Counted from the first letter of the stretch, positions 42,193 to 51,787 are shown. The stretch is DNA of 64,000 bases from DATMER01 sp963741305 (GCA_963741305.1 CAVUHL010000003.1:6386001-6450000), one strand, 5' to 3'. Numbers and translations: made by a program. The notes: a model not told the origin generated them from the sequence alone.

Positions 42193-44937
42193 CTATCTTT
42201 GAGGAGGATCCTCGCCCTCGGATGATGCGGTGTCGGCCGCCTGCTTCCTCTTCTTTGCGTCGGCCTGCAGGCGCTCCAGCTCCCTCTGATACTTCTGCAG
42301 CTCGGCTTCCTTCTTCTTGCGGATGGAAGCCTCGCGCCGCGCCATCTCTTCCTTGACCATCTTCTCGATCTCTTCCTGCGAGAGCGTCGCGGCGGCCTCC
42401 GGGGTTGGAACCGGAGCGGCGGCCGGGACCACCGGGGCCGGAGCCGGCTTGGGAGCCTGGGCTGCCGGGGCCTCCGCAGGGGGCACTTCGGTCGCAGCGC
42501 CTGGAGCGGGCCGGCGCAGGAACAGGAAGGTCAGGACCGCGACCACGACTGCGGCAGCGATCATGACGTAGAGGAGGTTGCGGCTGCGGGGGGCGCTCTC
42601 CCCGACGTGGACCTCGCCCATCGGGGCCACCGCGGCGAGCACCGGCTGGGGCGGCTCCGGCTCGGGAGCGAGCACCGGCGGCGGGGGCCACTCGGGAGCT
42701 TCGAAGGAGCCTTCCAGCTCCAGGGCCAGCTCCCGGGCCAGGTCCGGAGCCAATACCGGTTCGGGGGCTGCGACCGCCACTGCCGCCGCGACCGCCGGGG
42801 GAACCGCGGCCGGGTAGGCCGGCACGCTCCAGTCCCCGCTCGCCGGCTCCTCCTCCAGCACCTTGTGCACCCAGGCCGCCAGGTCGGTGGGATCGGGCGA
42901 CAGGCTGAGCGTGTGGAGCACGGATTCGATCTTCTGCTTCATCTCGCCCGCGCTGGCGAACCGGGCCTGCGGGTCGTAAGCCAGGGCGCGGGCCACGATC
43001 TCGTCCACCTCGACCGGGATCGACGGATCGCTCTGCCGCGTCGAGCGGATCTGCCCCTGGCGTACCGACTCGAGCACGGAGATCTCGGTGTCGCCGGTGA
43101 ACAGGCGCTCGCCGGTGAGCATCTCGTAGAGGACCGAGCCCAGGGAGAAGAGGTCCGAGCGCGCGTCGACCGCCCGGCCCCAGGCCTGCTCGGGGGACAT
43201 GTACTGCAGCTTCCCCTTGAGCGCGCCCATCTGGGTCTGGCCCGCCTTGGACACGGCCTTGGCGATGCCGAAGTCGCAGAGCTTGACATCCCCCTCCAGG
43301 CTGAGGAGCACGTTCTGGGGTGAGACATCCCGGTGCACCAGGCCCATCTCCCGGTCCTCGAAGTCCCGCTTGCGGTGGGCATAGTCGAGGGCGCTGGCCA
43401 GCCGCGCGGCGATCAGCAGCGCCAGCCCGAGGGGGAAGCGCACCCCCTTGCGCCGGCCGGCGTTCATCAGCGACCGCAGGTCCTTGCCGTCGACGTACTC
43501 CATGGCTATGTAGTAGTCGCGGCCGATCTTGCCGAGGTCGTAGATGTGGACGATGTTCGGATGGCTGAGCTGCGCCGCGAGCTTCGCCTCGTCGATGAAC
43601 ATGCTGACGAACTCGGAGTTGTCCGTCATGTGGGGCAGGATCTTCTTGATGGCGACCGTCTTCTGGAACCCCTCGACGCCGCGCATCCGTGCCTTCCAGA
43701 CCTCGGCCATGCCGCCGGCCGCGATCTTCTCCAGCAGCGTGTACTGGCCGAAGCGCTCGCCGCCTTCCATGGCTTCCGTGATGTCGGAGAGCGGCGGGAG
43801 CTGGATGCGCTGCGTGGCGGCTGCGTCCACAATGTTCATGACGCTGCGGCCGACCGGCGCGGGGATGGGATCGAGGACGGGCGCTGGGATCGGGGGCCAG
43901 TCGGGCACCTCGGGCGGTTCCGGGATGGCGTCGATGACGGACTCGTGGAGCTCCTCCGGTATCGCTTCCGGTATTGCCTCCGGTATTGCCTCCGGGAGGG
44001 CCTCCGGAATGGCCTCCACGAGGATCTCGGGCTCCGGCAGAACCTCCTCGACCGGGGGCGGCTCGACCGGGGGAGGAGCCGGTGCTGCCACCACCACTGC
44101 CGGCGGAGGAGGGATCACCGGGACCGGCTTCGTCGCCGGCTCCGGCCGGCGAGGCCGGGCCATCTCCTCCAGCGCGGAGATGTCGATGGGTCCGGTATTG
44201 CGGGCCTTGGACGGTGCGGCGGGCTTGGGCCGTCCGAGCTCCAGGGTCGAGAGGGTCCGGCTCAGCATGGCGTCGACGTCCCCGGAAGGCTCAGCCCGCC
44301 GGGGCGGGGCCGGGGGCGGAGCTGCCGGTTTCACGGGGGCGGGCGGAGGAGCGGCTTTCTTCTGGGGCTCGCCGCCCATCCCGAAGACGCCCGAGAGCGT
44401 CTGCTCCAGCTTGCGGTTGATCTCGTCGTCGTCCCGGAGCGGAGGCGCGGGCCGGGGCGGAGCGGCAGGAGCCGGGCGCGGAGTGGGCGCCGTGAAGGGC
44501 ACGGCAACCCCGATCTCCTCGTCCGAGTCCGCCTCCACCTCGGCCAGGACGTCGCCGAAGATGTCGTGCGAGGTGAGCATGACCGGCGAAGCGGCCGCCT
44601 TCTTGGCGTTCCGCTGCACCACCAGGCGCAGCTCCTGGTCCGTGAACGGCTTGTTGATGTGGTCGTCGGCCCCGATCTCCGTGAACGGGCCCTCGCCCTC
44701 GGCGAGAAGGGCCACGACGCCGGGGCCGCCGGCCCGCCGGGAGAAGAGGTTGATGATGTTCTCCGCGCCCGGTGCCTCGGAGCTGATGACGATCAGCGCC
44801 GGATGCTCAAGGGTTGCCACGAGCAGGGGCACCTCGGACGGGCCAAGGAGGCGGATGCTCCAGCCGTCAGCGCCCAGAGCGGCTTGAATCCGCTCGATGT
44901 AACGAGGCTCGGGCTCGACGACGAGGATCGAGGACAT
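42193..44937 (-). CDS. Membrane Ser/Thr protein kinase with receiver-like N-terminus
   Basis: The start at 44937 has AGGAGA upstream. Residues 1-115 look like a response-regulator receiver (MSSILVVEPEPRYIERIQAA) but lack a clear phosphoacceptor Asp. A long Pro/Ala/Glu-rich linker with an IPEAIPEAIPE repeat follows. The kinase domain (about 393-660) has IAAGGMAEVWKAR, VHRDVSPQNVLL and LCDFGIAK. A membrane helix (LLYVMIAAAVVVAVLTFLFL) lies near residue 790. The C-terminus is coiled coil. It probably integrates signals, but the partner is unknown. Confidence 0.93.
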   Translation of the reverse strand: MSSILVVEPEPRYIERIQAALGADGWSIRLLGPSEVPLLVATLEHPALIVISSEAPGAENIINLFSRRAGGPGVVALLAEGEGPFTEIGADDHINKPFTDQELRLVVQRNAKKAAASPVMLTSHDIFGDVLAEVEADSDEEIGVAVPFTAPTPRPAPAAPPRPAPPLRDDDEINRKLEQTLSGVFGMGGEPQKKAAPPPAPVKPAAPPPAPPRRAEPSGDVDAMLSRTLSTLELGRPKPAAPSKARNTGPIDISALEEMARPRRPEPATKPVPVIPPPPAVVVAAPAPPPVEPPPVEEVLPEPEILVEAIPEALPEAIPEAIPEAIPEELHESVIDAIPEPPEVPDWPPIPAPVLDPIPAPVGRSVMNIVDAAATQRIQLPPLSDITEAMEGGERFGQYTLLEKIAAGGMAEVWKARMRGVEGFQKTVAIKKILPHMTDNSEFVSMFIDEAKLAAQLSHPNIVHIYDLGKIGRDYYIAMEYVDGKDLRSLMNAGRRKGVRFPLGLALLIAARLASALDYAHRKRDFEDREMGLVHRDVSPQNVLLSLEGDVKLCDFGIAKAVSKAGQTQMGALKGKLQYMSPEQAWGRAVDARSDLFSLGSVLYEMLTGERLFTGDTEISVLESVRQGQIRSTRQSDPSIPVEVDEIVARALAYDPQARFASAGEMKQKIESVLHTLSLSPDPTDLAAWVHKVLEEEPASGDWSVPAYPAAVPPAVAAAVAVAAPEPVLAPDLARELALELEGSFEAPEWPPPPVLAPEPEPPQPVLAAVAPMGEVHVGESAPRSRNLLYVMIAAAVVVAVLTFLFLRRPAPGAATEVPPAEAPAAQAPKPAPAPVVPAAAPVPTPEAAATLSQEEIEKMVKEEMARREASIRKKKEAELQKYQRELERLQADAKKRKQAADTASSEGEDPPQR

Positions 44938-45022
44938 GGGGATACTCTCCTGCTGAAAGACAAGCCTTTCTAACACTCCCATAAGCTAGAGTCAATCCAG
45001 AATGCATCCAAGGGCCTGATTT

Positions 45023-45051
45023 TTGAGAGATTTACCCCCTCGGTGTAGAAT
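45023..45051 (+). promoter_or_regulatory. Sigma70-like promoter for yebC
   Basis: TTGAGA, a 17-bp spacer and TAGAAT. The -10 ends nine bases before the ATG at 45061, so any 5' leader is only a few bases. Confidence 0.7.
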
Positions 45052-45060
45052 CTGAGGCCC

Positions 45061-45798
45061 ATGTCAGGCCATAGCAAGTGGAGCACGATCAAGCACAAGA
45101 AGGCGACGACGGACCTTCGCCGTGGAAAGCTGTTCTCGAAAATCCTCAAGGAAATCACCGTGGCCGCCCGCATGGGCGGTGGCGATCCCAAGGGCAATCC
45201 CCGGCTGCGCACGGCCCTCCTCGACGCGCGCTCGAACAGCGTCCCGGGCGACAACATAGACCGCGCCGTCAAGAAGGGCACCGGCGAGCTGGAAGGCGAG
45301 ACCTATGACGAGGTCATCTACGAGGGCTACGGTACCGGCGGAGTGGCGGTGCTCGTCGAAGCGGCGACCGACAACCGCAACCGCACCACCGCCGAGGTCC
45401 GCCACCTCTTCAACCGACACGGCGGGAGCCTGGCCGAAGCCGGCAGCGTCGCCTGGATGTTCAAGCGCCGGGGCTGGTTCAGTATCGAGCGGAGCGCAAT
45501 GTCTGAAGAGCAGCTCATGGAGCTCGCCCTGGAGCTGGGGGTCGACGACATATCCGTCGAGGAGGACCGGTACGAGATGTATACGGCCCTGGAGGACTTC
45601 CACGCCATCCAGGAGGCGCTCGAGGCCCGCGAAATCCCCCTCGCGGCCAAGGAGCTGGCGATGATCCCCCAGACCACGGTCGAGGTCCCCGCCGCCCGCG
45701 CCAACCAGATCCTGCGCCTGCTCGAAGCCCTGGAAGACCACGACGACGTCCAGAAGGTCTGGGCCAACCTCAACATCGACGAGAGCGTGCCGGCCTAA
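45061..45798 (+). CDS. yebC: YebC/PmpR-family protein
   Basis: The 245-residue protein begins MSGHSKWSTIKHKKATTDLR, the invariant YebC start. GGGDPKGNPRLRTALLDARS, YEGYGTGGVAVLVEAATDNR and a C-terminal VEVPAARANQILRLLEALED follow. YebC proteins were named as transcriptional regulators. YebC-type factors also relieve ribosome stalling at prolines and act in mitochondria as TACO1. Here it precedes ruvC by two bases, a common pairing. Confidence 0.97.
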   Translation: MSGHSKWSTIKHKKATTDLRRGKLFSKILKEITVAARMGGGDPKGNPRLRTALLDARSNSVPGDNIDRAVKKGTGELEGETYDEVIYEGYGTGGVAVLVEAATDNRNRTTAEVRHLFNRHGGSLAEAGSVAWMFKRRGWFSIERSAMSEEQLMELALELGVDDISVEEDRYEMYTALEDFHAIQEALEAREIPLAAKELAMIPQTTVEVPAARANQILRLLEALEDHDDVQKVWANLNIDESVPA

Positions 45799-45799
45799 T

Positions 45800-46312
45800 T
45801 TGTTGATCCTGGGCCTCGATCCTGGCAGCCTCCACACCGGCTACGGCCTGGTCGAGAGGAAAGGCTCCGCCCTGCGGGCGGTGGAGGCCGGCCGGATCTC
45901 CTGCCCCAAGAGCCAGGCCCTCCCTGGGCGGCTGGCCCACCTTTCAGCCTGCCTGAGCGAGCTGCTGGACCGCTGCCAGCCCGACCTCGCCGTGCTGGAA
46001 ACCCCCTTCCATGGGATGAACAGCAAGTCGCTGATCGTGCTCGCCGAGGCGCGGGGAGTCCTCCTCGCGGTCCTCGCCGGGCGCGGGCTGGAGATCCGGG
46101 AGTACACGCCGGCCGAGGTCAAGTCCGCTGTCACCGGTAACGGCCGGGCCGACAAGGACCAAGTGGCGCGCATGGTCCGGCTGCTGCTCGCTGCCAAAGG
46201 CCCGGCGAGCACCGGCTGGGCGAGCGACGCCACCGACGCTCTGGCCGTGGCCCTCTGCTGCGCACAGCGCCTTCGCCTCGACCGTCTTCGCGACCAGGTT
46301 GTGTTGTCCTGA
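45800..46312 (+). CDS. ruvC: Crossover-junction endodeoxyribonuclease RuvC
   Basis: RuvC resolves Holliday junctions. The 170-residue protein begins LILGLDPGSLHTGYGLVERK, with catalytic Asp7. The catalytic Glu in LAVLETPFHGMNSKS and Asp residues in GWASDATDALAVALCCAQ complete the acidic site. Translation probably starts at TTG at 45800 (or the next TTG), directly after the yebC stop. ruvA and ruvB are not in the window. Confidence 0.96.
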   Translation: MLILGLDPGSLHTGYGLVERKGSALRAVEAGRISCPKSQALPGRLAHLSACLSELLDRCQPDLAVLETPFHGMNSKSLIVLAEARGVLLAVLAGRGLEIREYTPAEVKSAVTGNGRADKDQVARMVRLLLAAKGPASTGWASDATDALAVALCCAQRLRLDRLRDQVVLS

Positions 46313-46323
46313 GGGTATGTGGC

Positions 46324-46329
46324 TATAAT
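46324..46329 (+). promoter_or_regulatory. Consensus -10 TATAAT
   Basis: TATAAT between ruvC and the DUF4388 gene. A -35 is not obvious at 17 bp. Transcription would start about 46336, leaving a leader of about 27 bp. Confidence 0.5.
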
Positions 46330-46362
46330 CGTCTCCTCTCAGAGGCGACAGGCCGATAAAAC

Positions 46363-47184
46363 ATGGCATTCCAGGGATCTCTCAAAGAGCTACCTCTTCC
46401 CGACATCATCCAGCTCGTCTCGGTGTCGGGGAAGACGGGCGTGTTCGCGCTCCGGCGCAATGGGGACTCCACGGGGGAGATCTACCTGCGGGGCGGCCAC
46501 ATCGTGCATGCGCACGTCGGCGACCTGCAGGGGGAAGAGGCGGTCTACGAGCTGGCCATCTGGCCCGAGGGCGAGTTCGTCTTCACGCCCGGCATGGAGA
46601 CCCAGCACACGACCATCCAGAAGTCGAACACCAACCTCCTGATGGAGGCGGCGCGCCGCATCGACGAGTGGCAGGTGCTCTCCAAGCGCATCCCCTCCAC
46701 CCGCCTGGTGCCCGTCTTCACCAACCAGGCGGCGACCACGTCGGTCTCGCTCACGCCGCAGGAGTGGGGCCTGATCTGCAAGATCGACGAGCGCCGGTCC
46801 ATCGAGGAGATCGCGGTCGGCCTGGACATGAGCGCCTTCGAAGTCTGCAAGCTCCTCTACGGGCTGATCACGTCAGGCCTGGTCTCGCTCAACGAGGACC
46901 TGAGCCGCCTGGGCACCGAGCGGTTGCGCACCATGACCTCGCAGGACCTCCTTCAGCTCGCCGAGGACATCCACCAGCAGGCGCGCGGCATCCTCTCCGG
47001 CCACCCCCGGCAGATGGAGCTGGACGTCCCCTTCCGCATGAGCAAGGCGGAGATGGATGCCGGCCGCGGCGTCGAGGCCGTCCTCGACCTCGTCCGGGCC
47101 GAGGAAAAAGTCGTCTCGGCCTCCCTGGGGCCCCACCAGAGCAAGACGTTCCTCGAGCGGATAGCCCAGCTCCTGGGGGCGTAG
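46363..47184 (+). CDS. DUF4388-domain protein
   Basis: The 273-residue protein starts MAFQGSLKELPLPDIIQLVS, the DUF4388 (PatA N-terminal-like) module, with GEIYLRGGHIVHAHVGDLQG and ELAIWPEGEFVFTPG. A winged-helix-like region follows (SLTPQEWGLICKIDERRSIE), then helices. DUF4388 proteins are frequent in Deltaproteobacteria and Acidobacteriota near polarity and signalling genes. The molecular function is unknown. It is followed after 10 bp by an outer-membrane protein gene. Confidence 0.9.
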   Translation: MAFQGSLKELPLPDIIQLVSVSGKTGVFALRRNGDSTGEIYLRGGHIVHAHVGDLQGEEAVYELAIWPEGEFVFTPGMETQHTTIQKSNTNLLMEAARRIDEWQVLSKRIPSTRLVPVFTNQAATTSVSLTPQEWGLICKIDERRSIEEIAVGLDMSAFEVCKLLYGLITSGLVSLNEDLSRLGTERLRTMTSQDLLQLAEDIHQQARGILSGHPRQMELDVPFRMSKAEMDAGRGVEAVLDLVRAEEKVVSASLGPHQSKTFLERIAQLLGA

Positions 47185-47194
47185 AATCCCCGGC

Positions 47195-48532
47195 ATGAGA
47201 CGCGCCCCTGCCGCGGCCCTGATCCTGGGCCTGATCCTGGGTCTGATCCTGATTACCACCCCTCTGCTGGCCCAAGAGCCTGCTCCGGTGGAAACACCGG
47301 CTCCCGAGCCGGCTCCCGAAGAAACTCCGGTGGAGATGCCGGCGCCGGAAGCGACCCCCTCCCCGGAGCCCGCGCCTCCGGAGCCAGCCCCCGGCGAGAC
47401 GGCGCCGCCCGTCGAAGTCCCCGCGGGGGAAGAGCCCCGGCCCAAGCCCCCCAGCGAGCGCTATCTGCCGCGCCTCGACGTCTACTTCCCCGAAGGCGAC
47501 CTCGACCTCCGGGTGAACCGCCTCATCAACAAGGTCTTCTTTGAAGGCCAGGTGAAGTACAATTTCATCAAGGGTGATATTTCGGCGTTCCTGAGATACC
47601 GCTACTACGGCTTCAAGCGCGTCACCCAGTTCACCGTGTTCGATGCGATCGAGTTCGACGATGTCGAAGACTTCAGCAGCGATTTCGACCGGGTGCGCGG
47701 CACGCTGCTGCTCATGCAATGGCCGCACAGCTACCACCAGCGGACCTTCCTCCTGGCGGAGCTCGACCGGATCAGCACCAACAAGGAAGACGTGGTCGAG
47801 ATCCTGCGCCTCGGCCGGACGAACACCTTCCTGCGCTTCGGCTATCAGCTCGGCACCCCTGAGGACGCCCGGTCGAATGCGATCGTCGGCGAGACCCGCG
47901 CCCGCAGCGAGCGCCTGTTCACGGCCTTCCGCGAGATCGGCCCCGGCGGCTTTGGCTTCACCGGCGCCATCACCTCGGGCTTCGACATCGGCATCGGCGA
48001 CTTCGACTACCTCAAGCTGGAGACCGAGTTGCTGAAGAGGTTCGACGTCACCGACCGGACCTTCCTGGTGGGCCGGCTGCACGCCGGCTCCTTCCTGCGC
48101 AAGGGCCTCCGGGACCGCGAGGACTTGCCCGAGGATTTCAACGAGTTCGACGAGCTGTCGATCCCGCTCAGCGAATACTTCCGCCTCGACGGCCGCGAGA
48201 ACCTCAAGGGGCTCAGCGAAAGGCTGCGCGGAACGGACGAGATTCACACGACCTTGGAGTATTTCTTTCCCTGGTTCCTGGCCGCCGACCACAAATTCCT
48301 CAAGCTCACCTGGCAGAACTGGTACTGGATCGCCTACGGTGGAGTTGGCAATATCGGTTTAAATAGAGATATTTACACCGACTTCGGCGAGTACGTCCCC
48401 GACGTCGGTATCGGGTTCGAGTCCTCCTTCAACCTGAAAAAATACAGGTTCTTCCTTTCCGGAATCGTGGCACAGGCTTTGAAAGGAGATGGGGGAGTGG
48501 AGGCGCGTGTCTCCGTCAAGTCGTACCGCTGA
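47195..48532 (+). CDS. Predicted outer-membrane beta-barrel protein
   Basis: A signal peptide (MRRAPAAALILGLILGLILI) is followed by a long Pro/Glu/Ala linker (residues 28-90), then a barrel-like part of about 350 residues with alternating polar and aromatic strands (FEGQVKYNFIKGDISAFLRY; FLKLTWQNWYWIAYGGVGNI). It ends in a strand-like FFLSGIVAQ...VKSYR. The plan is that of an acidobacterial surface-antigen or porin-like protein. The name is tentative. Confidence 0.75.
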   Translation: MRRAPAAALILGLILGLILITTPLLAQEPAPVETPAPEPAPEETPVEMPAPEATPSPEPAPPEPAPGETAPPVEVPAGEEPRPKPPSERYLPRLDVYFPEGDLDLRVNRLINKVFFEGQVKYNFIKGDISAFLRYRYYGFKRVTQFTVFDAIEFDDVEDFSSDFDRVRGTLLLMQWPHSYHQRTFLLAELDRISTNKEDVVEILRLGRTNTFLRFGYQLGTPEDARSNAIVGETRARSERLFTAFREIGPGGFGFTGAITSGFDIGIGDFDYLKLETELLKRFDVTDRTFLVGRLHAGSFLRKGLRDREDLPEDFNEFDELSIPLSEYFRLDGRENLKGLSERLRGTDEIHTTLEYFFPWFLAADHKFLKLTWQNWYWIAYGGVGNIGLNRDIYTDFGEYVPDVGIGFESSFNLKKYRFFLSGIVAQALKGDGGVEARVSVKSYR

Positions 48533-48676
48533 ACCTGCTCTTCGGTCCACGGCTTGTCAGGATGGCACGCGACGTGGAGGAGGAGCGTTCCACGGAAAGT
48601 AGGGCAAATTCCGCAGAGGCTGGCCCCTGAAGGGGTCCTCTGCCGTTTCCCAGGCTCATAGGCCGGAGGAGAGCGC

Positions 48677-49957
48677 ATGAAAAAGCTCAAATTGTTGTTG
48701 TTGGTGGCGCTGGTGGGCCTATGGCCCATGCTGGCGTCGGCAGGAGAGGAGGCAAACGGTCCGACGGCGACAGGAGAGACGGGGCTCTTCACCCTGCTCA
48801 GTGGTGAAACCCTTCCTCAAGGCGGGTGGTCCTTTGGTCTGTATTACAACAACTGGGACCGCATCCTCGACATCGACGGCTTCGAGCCGGAAGAGGACAT
48901 CAGCGTCGACTGGAACCGCTTGAGCGCCAGCCTCGGGTACGGCTTCACGGACCGTTGGGAAGTCAGCCTGATGGTTCCGTACGACGACCTCGAGATTGAC
49001 GACGACGATCTGTTCTTCGACGATGACGAAGCCGATGCCAGTGGCCTCGGCAACGCCCGCCTCGGCACCAAGTTCCGTCTGATCGGCGCACGCGGTGAGG
49101 AAGGGACGAAGCTGGCCCTGAACCTCTTCGCCGAGCTTCCCACCGGTGACGACGACGTGGCTTCCGACGACGTCGGCTTCGGCGCCGGCCTCGGCTGGAG
49201 CCGTGCGAACTGGGTCTTCGACGTCGGCTATCGGGATCCAGGTGACGACGACGACGTGGATGTCGCCGAGGAGCTCCATGCGGGCATCGGCTACGCCTCG
49301 GCGATCAGCGACCGCTTCGATTGGATCACCGAGGTGGCCGGTACTTTCTACAGCAGCTCCGACATTGGTTACGACGATTCCATCGACTTCACCACGGGTG
49401 GCCGCCTCTGGCTCGGCGACGGCAACTGGGCCTTCAACTTCGCGCTGCGCACCGACCTGATGCAGCTCGAGGACATCGACGAGCACTGCCCGATCGGCGG
49501 CCTTCTCGGCCTGTCCCTCTTCCCCCGGATGTTCCAGGAGGAAGAGGTCATTCCGCCGCCGCCGCCCCCACCGCCGCCTCCGGTCGAGGCACCCGCGCCT
49601 CCGCCGGTAGCGCCGCCGCCCCCGCCGCCTCCGCCGCCGGCTCCTCCGGCGCCTGAGCGGATGGAAGTGGTGTGCGAGTTCACCTCGGGCAGCGCCAGGA
49701 CGAGCAACATCTGCAAGGCCCGCCTCGACGAGGTGGCTCTGCGGATGAAGCAGGAGTCCGACTCAACGGCTCAGGTCATCGGTTATGCCGATGGCACGAC
49801 CGGCTCGCAGTCCGCTAACCAGCGGGTTGCGGAGCAGCGCGCCGAGGCGGTGAAGAACTACCTGGTGACGAGGCACGGGATCGACCCGAGCCGGATCACC
49901 ACGGAAGGCCAGGTCACCGACAGACTGGCGGCTGTGGTCATCCTCACCATCCCGTAA
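48677..49957 (+). CDS. OmpA-family outer-membrane protein
   Basis: A signal peptide (MKKLKLLLLVALVGLWPMLA, then SA) precedes a beta-barrel of about 270 residues with Asp-rich loops (DDDDLFFDDDEADASGLG). A Pro-rich linker follows (residues about 292-335). The C-terminal OmpA-like peptidoglycan-binding domain has CKARLDEVALRMKQESDSTA, VIGYADGTTGSQSANQRVAE and GIDPSRITTEGQ. It ties the outer membrane to the wall. GGAGGAGAG precedes the start. It ends at a strong terminator. Confidence 0.93.
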   Translation: MKKLKLLLLVALVGLWPMLASAGEEANGPTATGETGLFTLLSGETLPQGGWSFGLYYNNWDRILDIDGFEPEEDISVDWNRLSASLGYGFTDRWEVSLMVPYDDLEIDDDDLFFDDDEADASGLGNARLGTKFRLIGARGEEGTKLALNLFAELPTGDDDVASDDVGFGAGLGWSRANWVFDVGYRDPGDDDDVDVAEELHAGIGYASAISDRFDWITEVAGTFYSSSDIGYDDSIDFTTGGRLWLGDGNWAFNFALRTDLMQLEDIDEHCPIGGLLGLSLFPRMFQEEEVIPPPPPPPPPPVEAPAPPPVAPPPPPPPPPAPPAPERMEVVCEFTSGSARTSNICKARLDEVALRMKQESDSTAQVIGYADGTTGSQSANQRVAEQRAEAVKNYLVTRHGIDPSRITTEGQVTDRLAAVVILTIP

Positions 49958-49979
49958 GGACGCACCACTACGGAAGCTC

Positions 49980-50008
49980 AAAGGCCCCGCCGGAAGGCGG
50001 GGCCTTTT
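49980..50008 (+). terminator. Strong intrinsic terminator
   Basis: AAGGCCCCGCC-GGAA-GGCGGGGCCTT, an 11-bp stem, is followed by a T run. It lies 22 bp beyond the OmpA-like stop. Confidence 0.92.
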
Positions 50009-50023
50009 TGTATGTATGGTAGA

Positions 50024-50155
50024 ACCTCACCCCCTATCCCCCTCTCCCGAAAGGGAGAGGGGGGACGTTGCTCAGCTTCCTTGCCTTCGATCTAGCCCAA
50101 AAGACATGCAGACGTTCCCCCTCTCCCCTTCGGGAGAGGGGGACAGGGGGTGAGG
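50024..50155. mobile_element. MITE-like palindromic element 2
   Basis: Arms at 50024-50068 and 50111-50155 are reverse complements at about 41 of 45 positions. Both begin CCTCACCCCCT and contain a small CTCTCCCGAAAGGGAGAG palindrome. The 42-bp centre has no gene. The ends match element 1 (23131). Confidence 0.8.
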
Positions 50156-50165
50156 TCCTTTTTCT

Positions 50166-51065
50166 CTACCCCTCCGAAGTATCCAGCCGCTCCCGCCGCA
50201 GCGAAGCGATCGCCCCAATCAGCCCCGCCCCCCCTCCGAGGAGCACCAGGAACGCGGCCTGTCCCGGGGTGAGGAACCCCGTGGTGAGCACCGAGGCCGC
50301 GAGCGAAGCCGTGCTCCGGGCCGCCGCGGCCTGGTAGAGCAGGTAGAGCCCGCCGGTGGCGAGCCCGCCGCCGATCAGCCCCTGGAGCAGCCCCTCGGTG
50401 TAAAACGGTCCGCGGATGTAGAACTCCGTGGCGCCCACCAGGCGGAGGATCGAGATCTCTTCCTGGTGCAGGAAAGCGGTCAGGCGGATCACGCTGCCCG
50501 TGGTAAAGATCGCCGCACCCAGCAGCACGCCGGCCAGGGTCAGCCCGATCGCCCTCCCCAGGGCTACCAGCGTTTCGAGCTGTCCGAGCCATTCGCGGTC
50601 GTCGTCCACCATCTCCACCTCGGGCTTTTGACGCCACGACTCGATCCAGGCCTGTGCCTTCGTACCCGGATCCTTCAGGCTCACCTCGATCGATGGCGGC
50701 AGCGGCTCCTCCTCCCACCCCTCGACGAGGTCCGACATGCCCGGGAAGGTTTCGCGGAAGCGCGCCCGTGCCGCTGCCGAAGTCACGGCTTGCGCCGAGG
50801 CCACCCAGGGCGTCTGGCGCGCATCGGCCGTCAGCTGCACCAGGACCGCGTCCGGCGTGCCCGGCTTCAGATAGACCACGATCCGCATTTCCCGGCGCCA
50901 GCGCTCCACCGATTCGAGCAGGTTGCGGCTGGCGAGCAGGAATGCGCCGCCGAGCAGCAGGCTCACCGCGATGGTCAGGATGGCCACGAGGCTCGTCTTC
51001 CAGCCCCGCAGCAGGTTCACCAGGGCCTCGCGGATGAAGTAGGTCAGCGCTCCGATCAGTGTCAT
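50166..51065 (-). CDS. ftsX: FtsX cell-division ABC permease
   Basis: FtsX with FtsE controls peptidoglycan hydrolases at the division site. The 299-residue protein has an N-terminal helix (LVAILTIAVSLLLGGAFLLA), an extracellular loop with MRIVVYLKPGTPDAVLVQLT, and three C-terminal membrane helices (GLTLAGVLLGAAIFTTGSVI and further). Length and plan fit FtsX. It overlaps ftsE by 4 bp and comes after it on the minus strand. Confidence 0.95.
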   Translation of the reverse strand: MTLIGALTYFIREALVNLLRGWKTSLVAILTIAVSLLLGGAFLLASRNLLESVERWRREMRIVVYLKPGTPDAVLVQLTADARQTPWVASAQAVTSAAARARFRETFPGMSDLVEGWEEEPLPPSIEVSLKDPGTKAQAWIESWRQKPEVEMVDDDREWLGQLETLVALGRAIGLTLAGVLLGAAIFTTGSVIRLTAFLHQEEISILRLVGATEFYIRGPFYTEGLLQGLIGGGLATGGLYLLYQAAAARSTASLAASVLTTGFLTPGQAAFLVLLGGGAGLIGAIASLRRERLDTSEG

Positions 51066-51787
51066 GGCTCGGGCTCCGGCTCCGCCTCGGGTGTGGACAA
51101 CCTGGGCGGAGAGGTTCCCTCCAGCTCGACGTCCATGGCGACCCGGCCCTTCTCCAGAGTGATCACCCGCTTGCCGACGCGCTGGATGAGGTCGCGGTCA
51201 TGGGTGGCGAGGATCACCGTGGTGCCGCGCAGGTTCACCTCCAGGAAGAGGCGCAGGATCTCCCAGGACAGGTCGGGGTCGAGGTTGCCGGTGGGCTCGT
51301 CGGCGATCAGGATGTCCGGCTCGTTGATCAGCGCCCGTGCGATCGCGACCCGCTGCTGCTCGCCGCCGGAAAGCTCGGGCGGGAAGGCGTTGAGGCGATG
51401 GGCGAGCCCCACCCGGCGCAGCGCCTGGAAGGCGAGCTGCTTCTGGGTCTTCAGATCCTGGCCGAGGATGCGCGGCAGGTAGGTGACGTTCTCGAAGACC
51501 GTCTTGCGCGAGATCAGCCGGAAGTTCTGGAAGACCACGCCGATCGTGCGCCGGAGGTAGGGGATCTTGCTGCGCGGGATCGAGGCCACGTTGCGGCCGT
51601 TGACCACGATCTGACCGTCGGACGGGATCTCCTCGCGGAAGATCAGCCGCAGGAGCGTGCTCTTGCCCGCGCCGCTCGCGCCCGTGAGGAAGACGAACTG
51701 CCCGCGCGCGATCTCGAAGCTGACGTCGTTCAGCGCGGGCTCCGGGTTGCCCGGGTAGCGCTTGCTGACCTGGAAGAACTGGATCAA
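51062..51787 (-). CDS. ftsE: FtsE cell-division ATPase
   Basis: The ABC ATPase of the FtsEX pair. The 241-residue protein has Walker A TGASGAGKSTLLRLIF, the signature LSGGEQQRVAIARALI, and Walker B ILIADEPTGNLDPD. A Pro/Glu-rich C-terminal tail (STPEAEPEPEP) is longer than usual. It starts at TTG (51787) that overlaps the gatB stop (TTGA), so gatB-ftsE-ftsX are translationally linked. Confidence 0.96.
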   Translation of the reverse strand: MIQFFQVSKRYPGNPEPALNDVSFEIARGQFVFLTGASGAGKSTLLRLIFREEIPSDGQIVVNGRNVASIPRSKIPYLRRTIGVVFQNFRLISRKTVFENVTYLPRILGQDLKTQKQLAFQALRRVGLAHRLNAFPPELSGGEQQRVAIARALINEPDILIADEPTGNLDPDLSWEILRLFLEVNLRGTTVILATHDRDLIQRVGKRVITLEKGRVAMDVELEGTSPPRLSTPEAEPEPEP

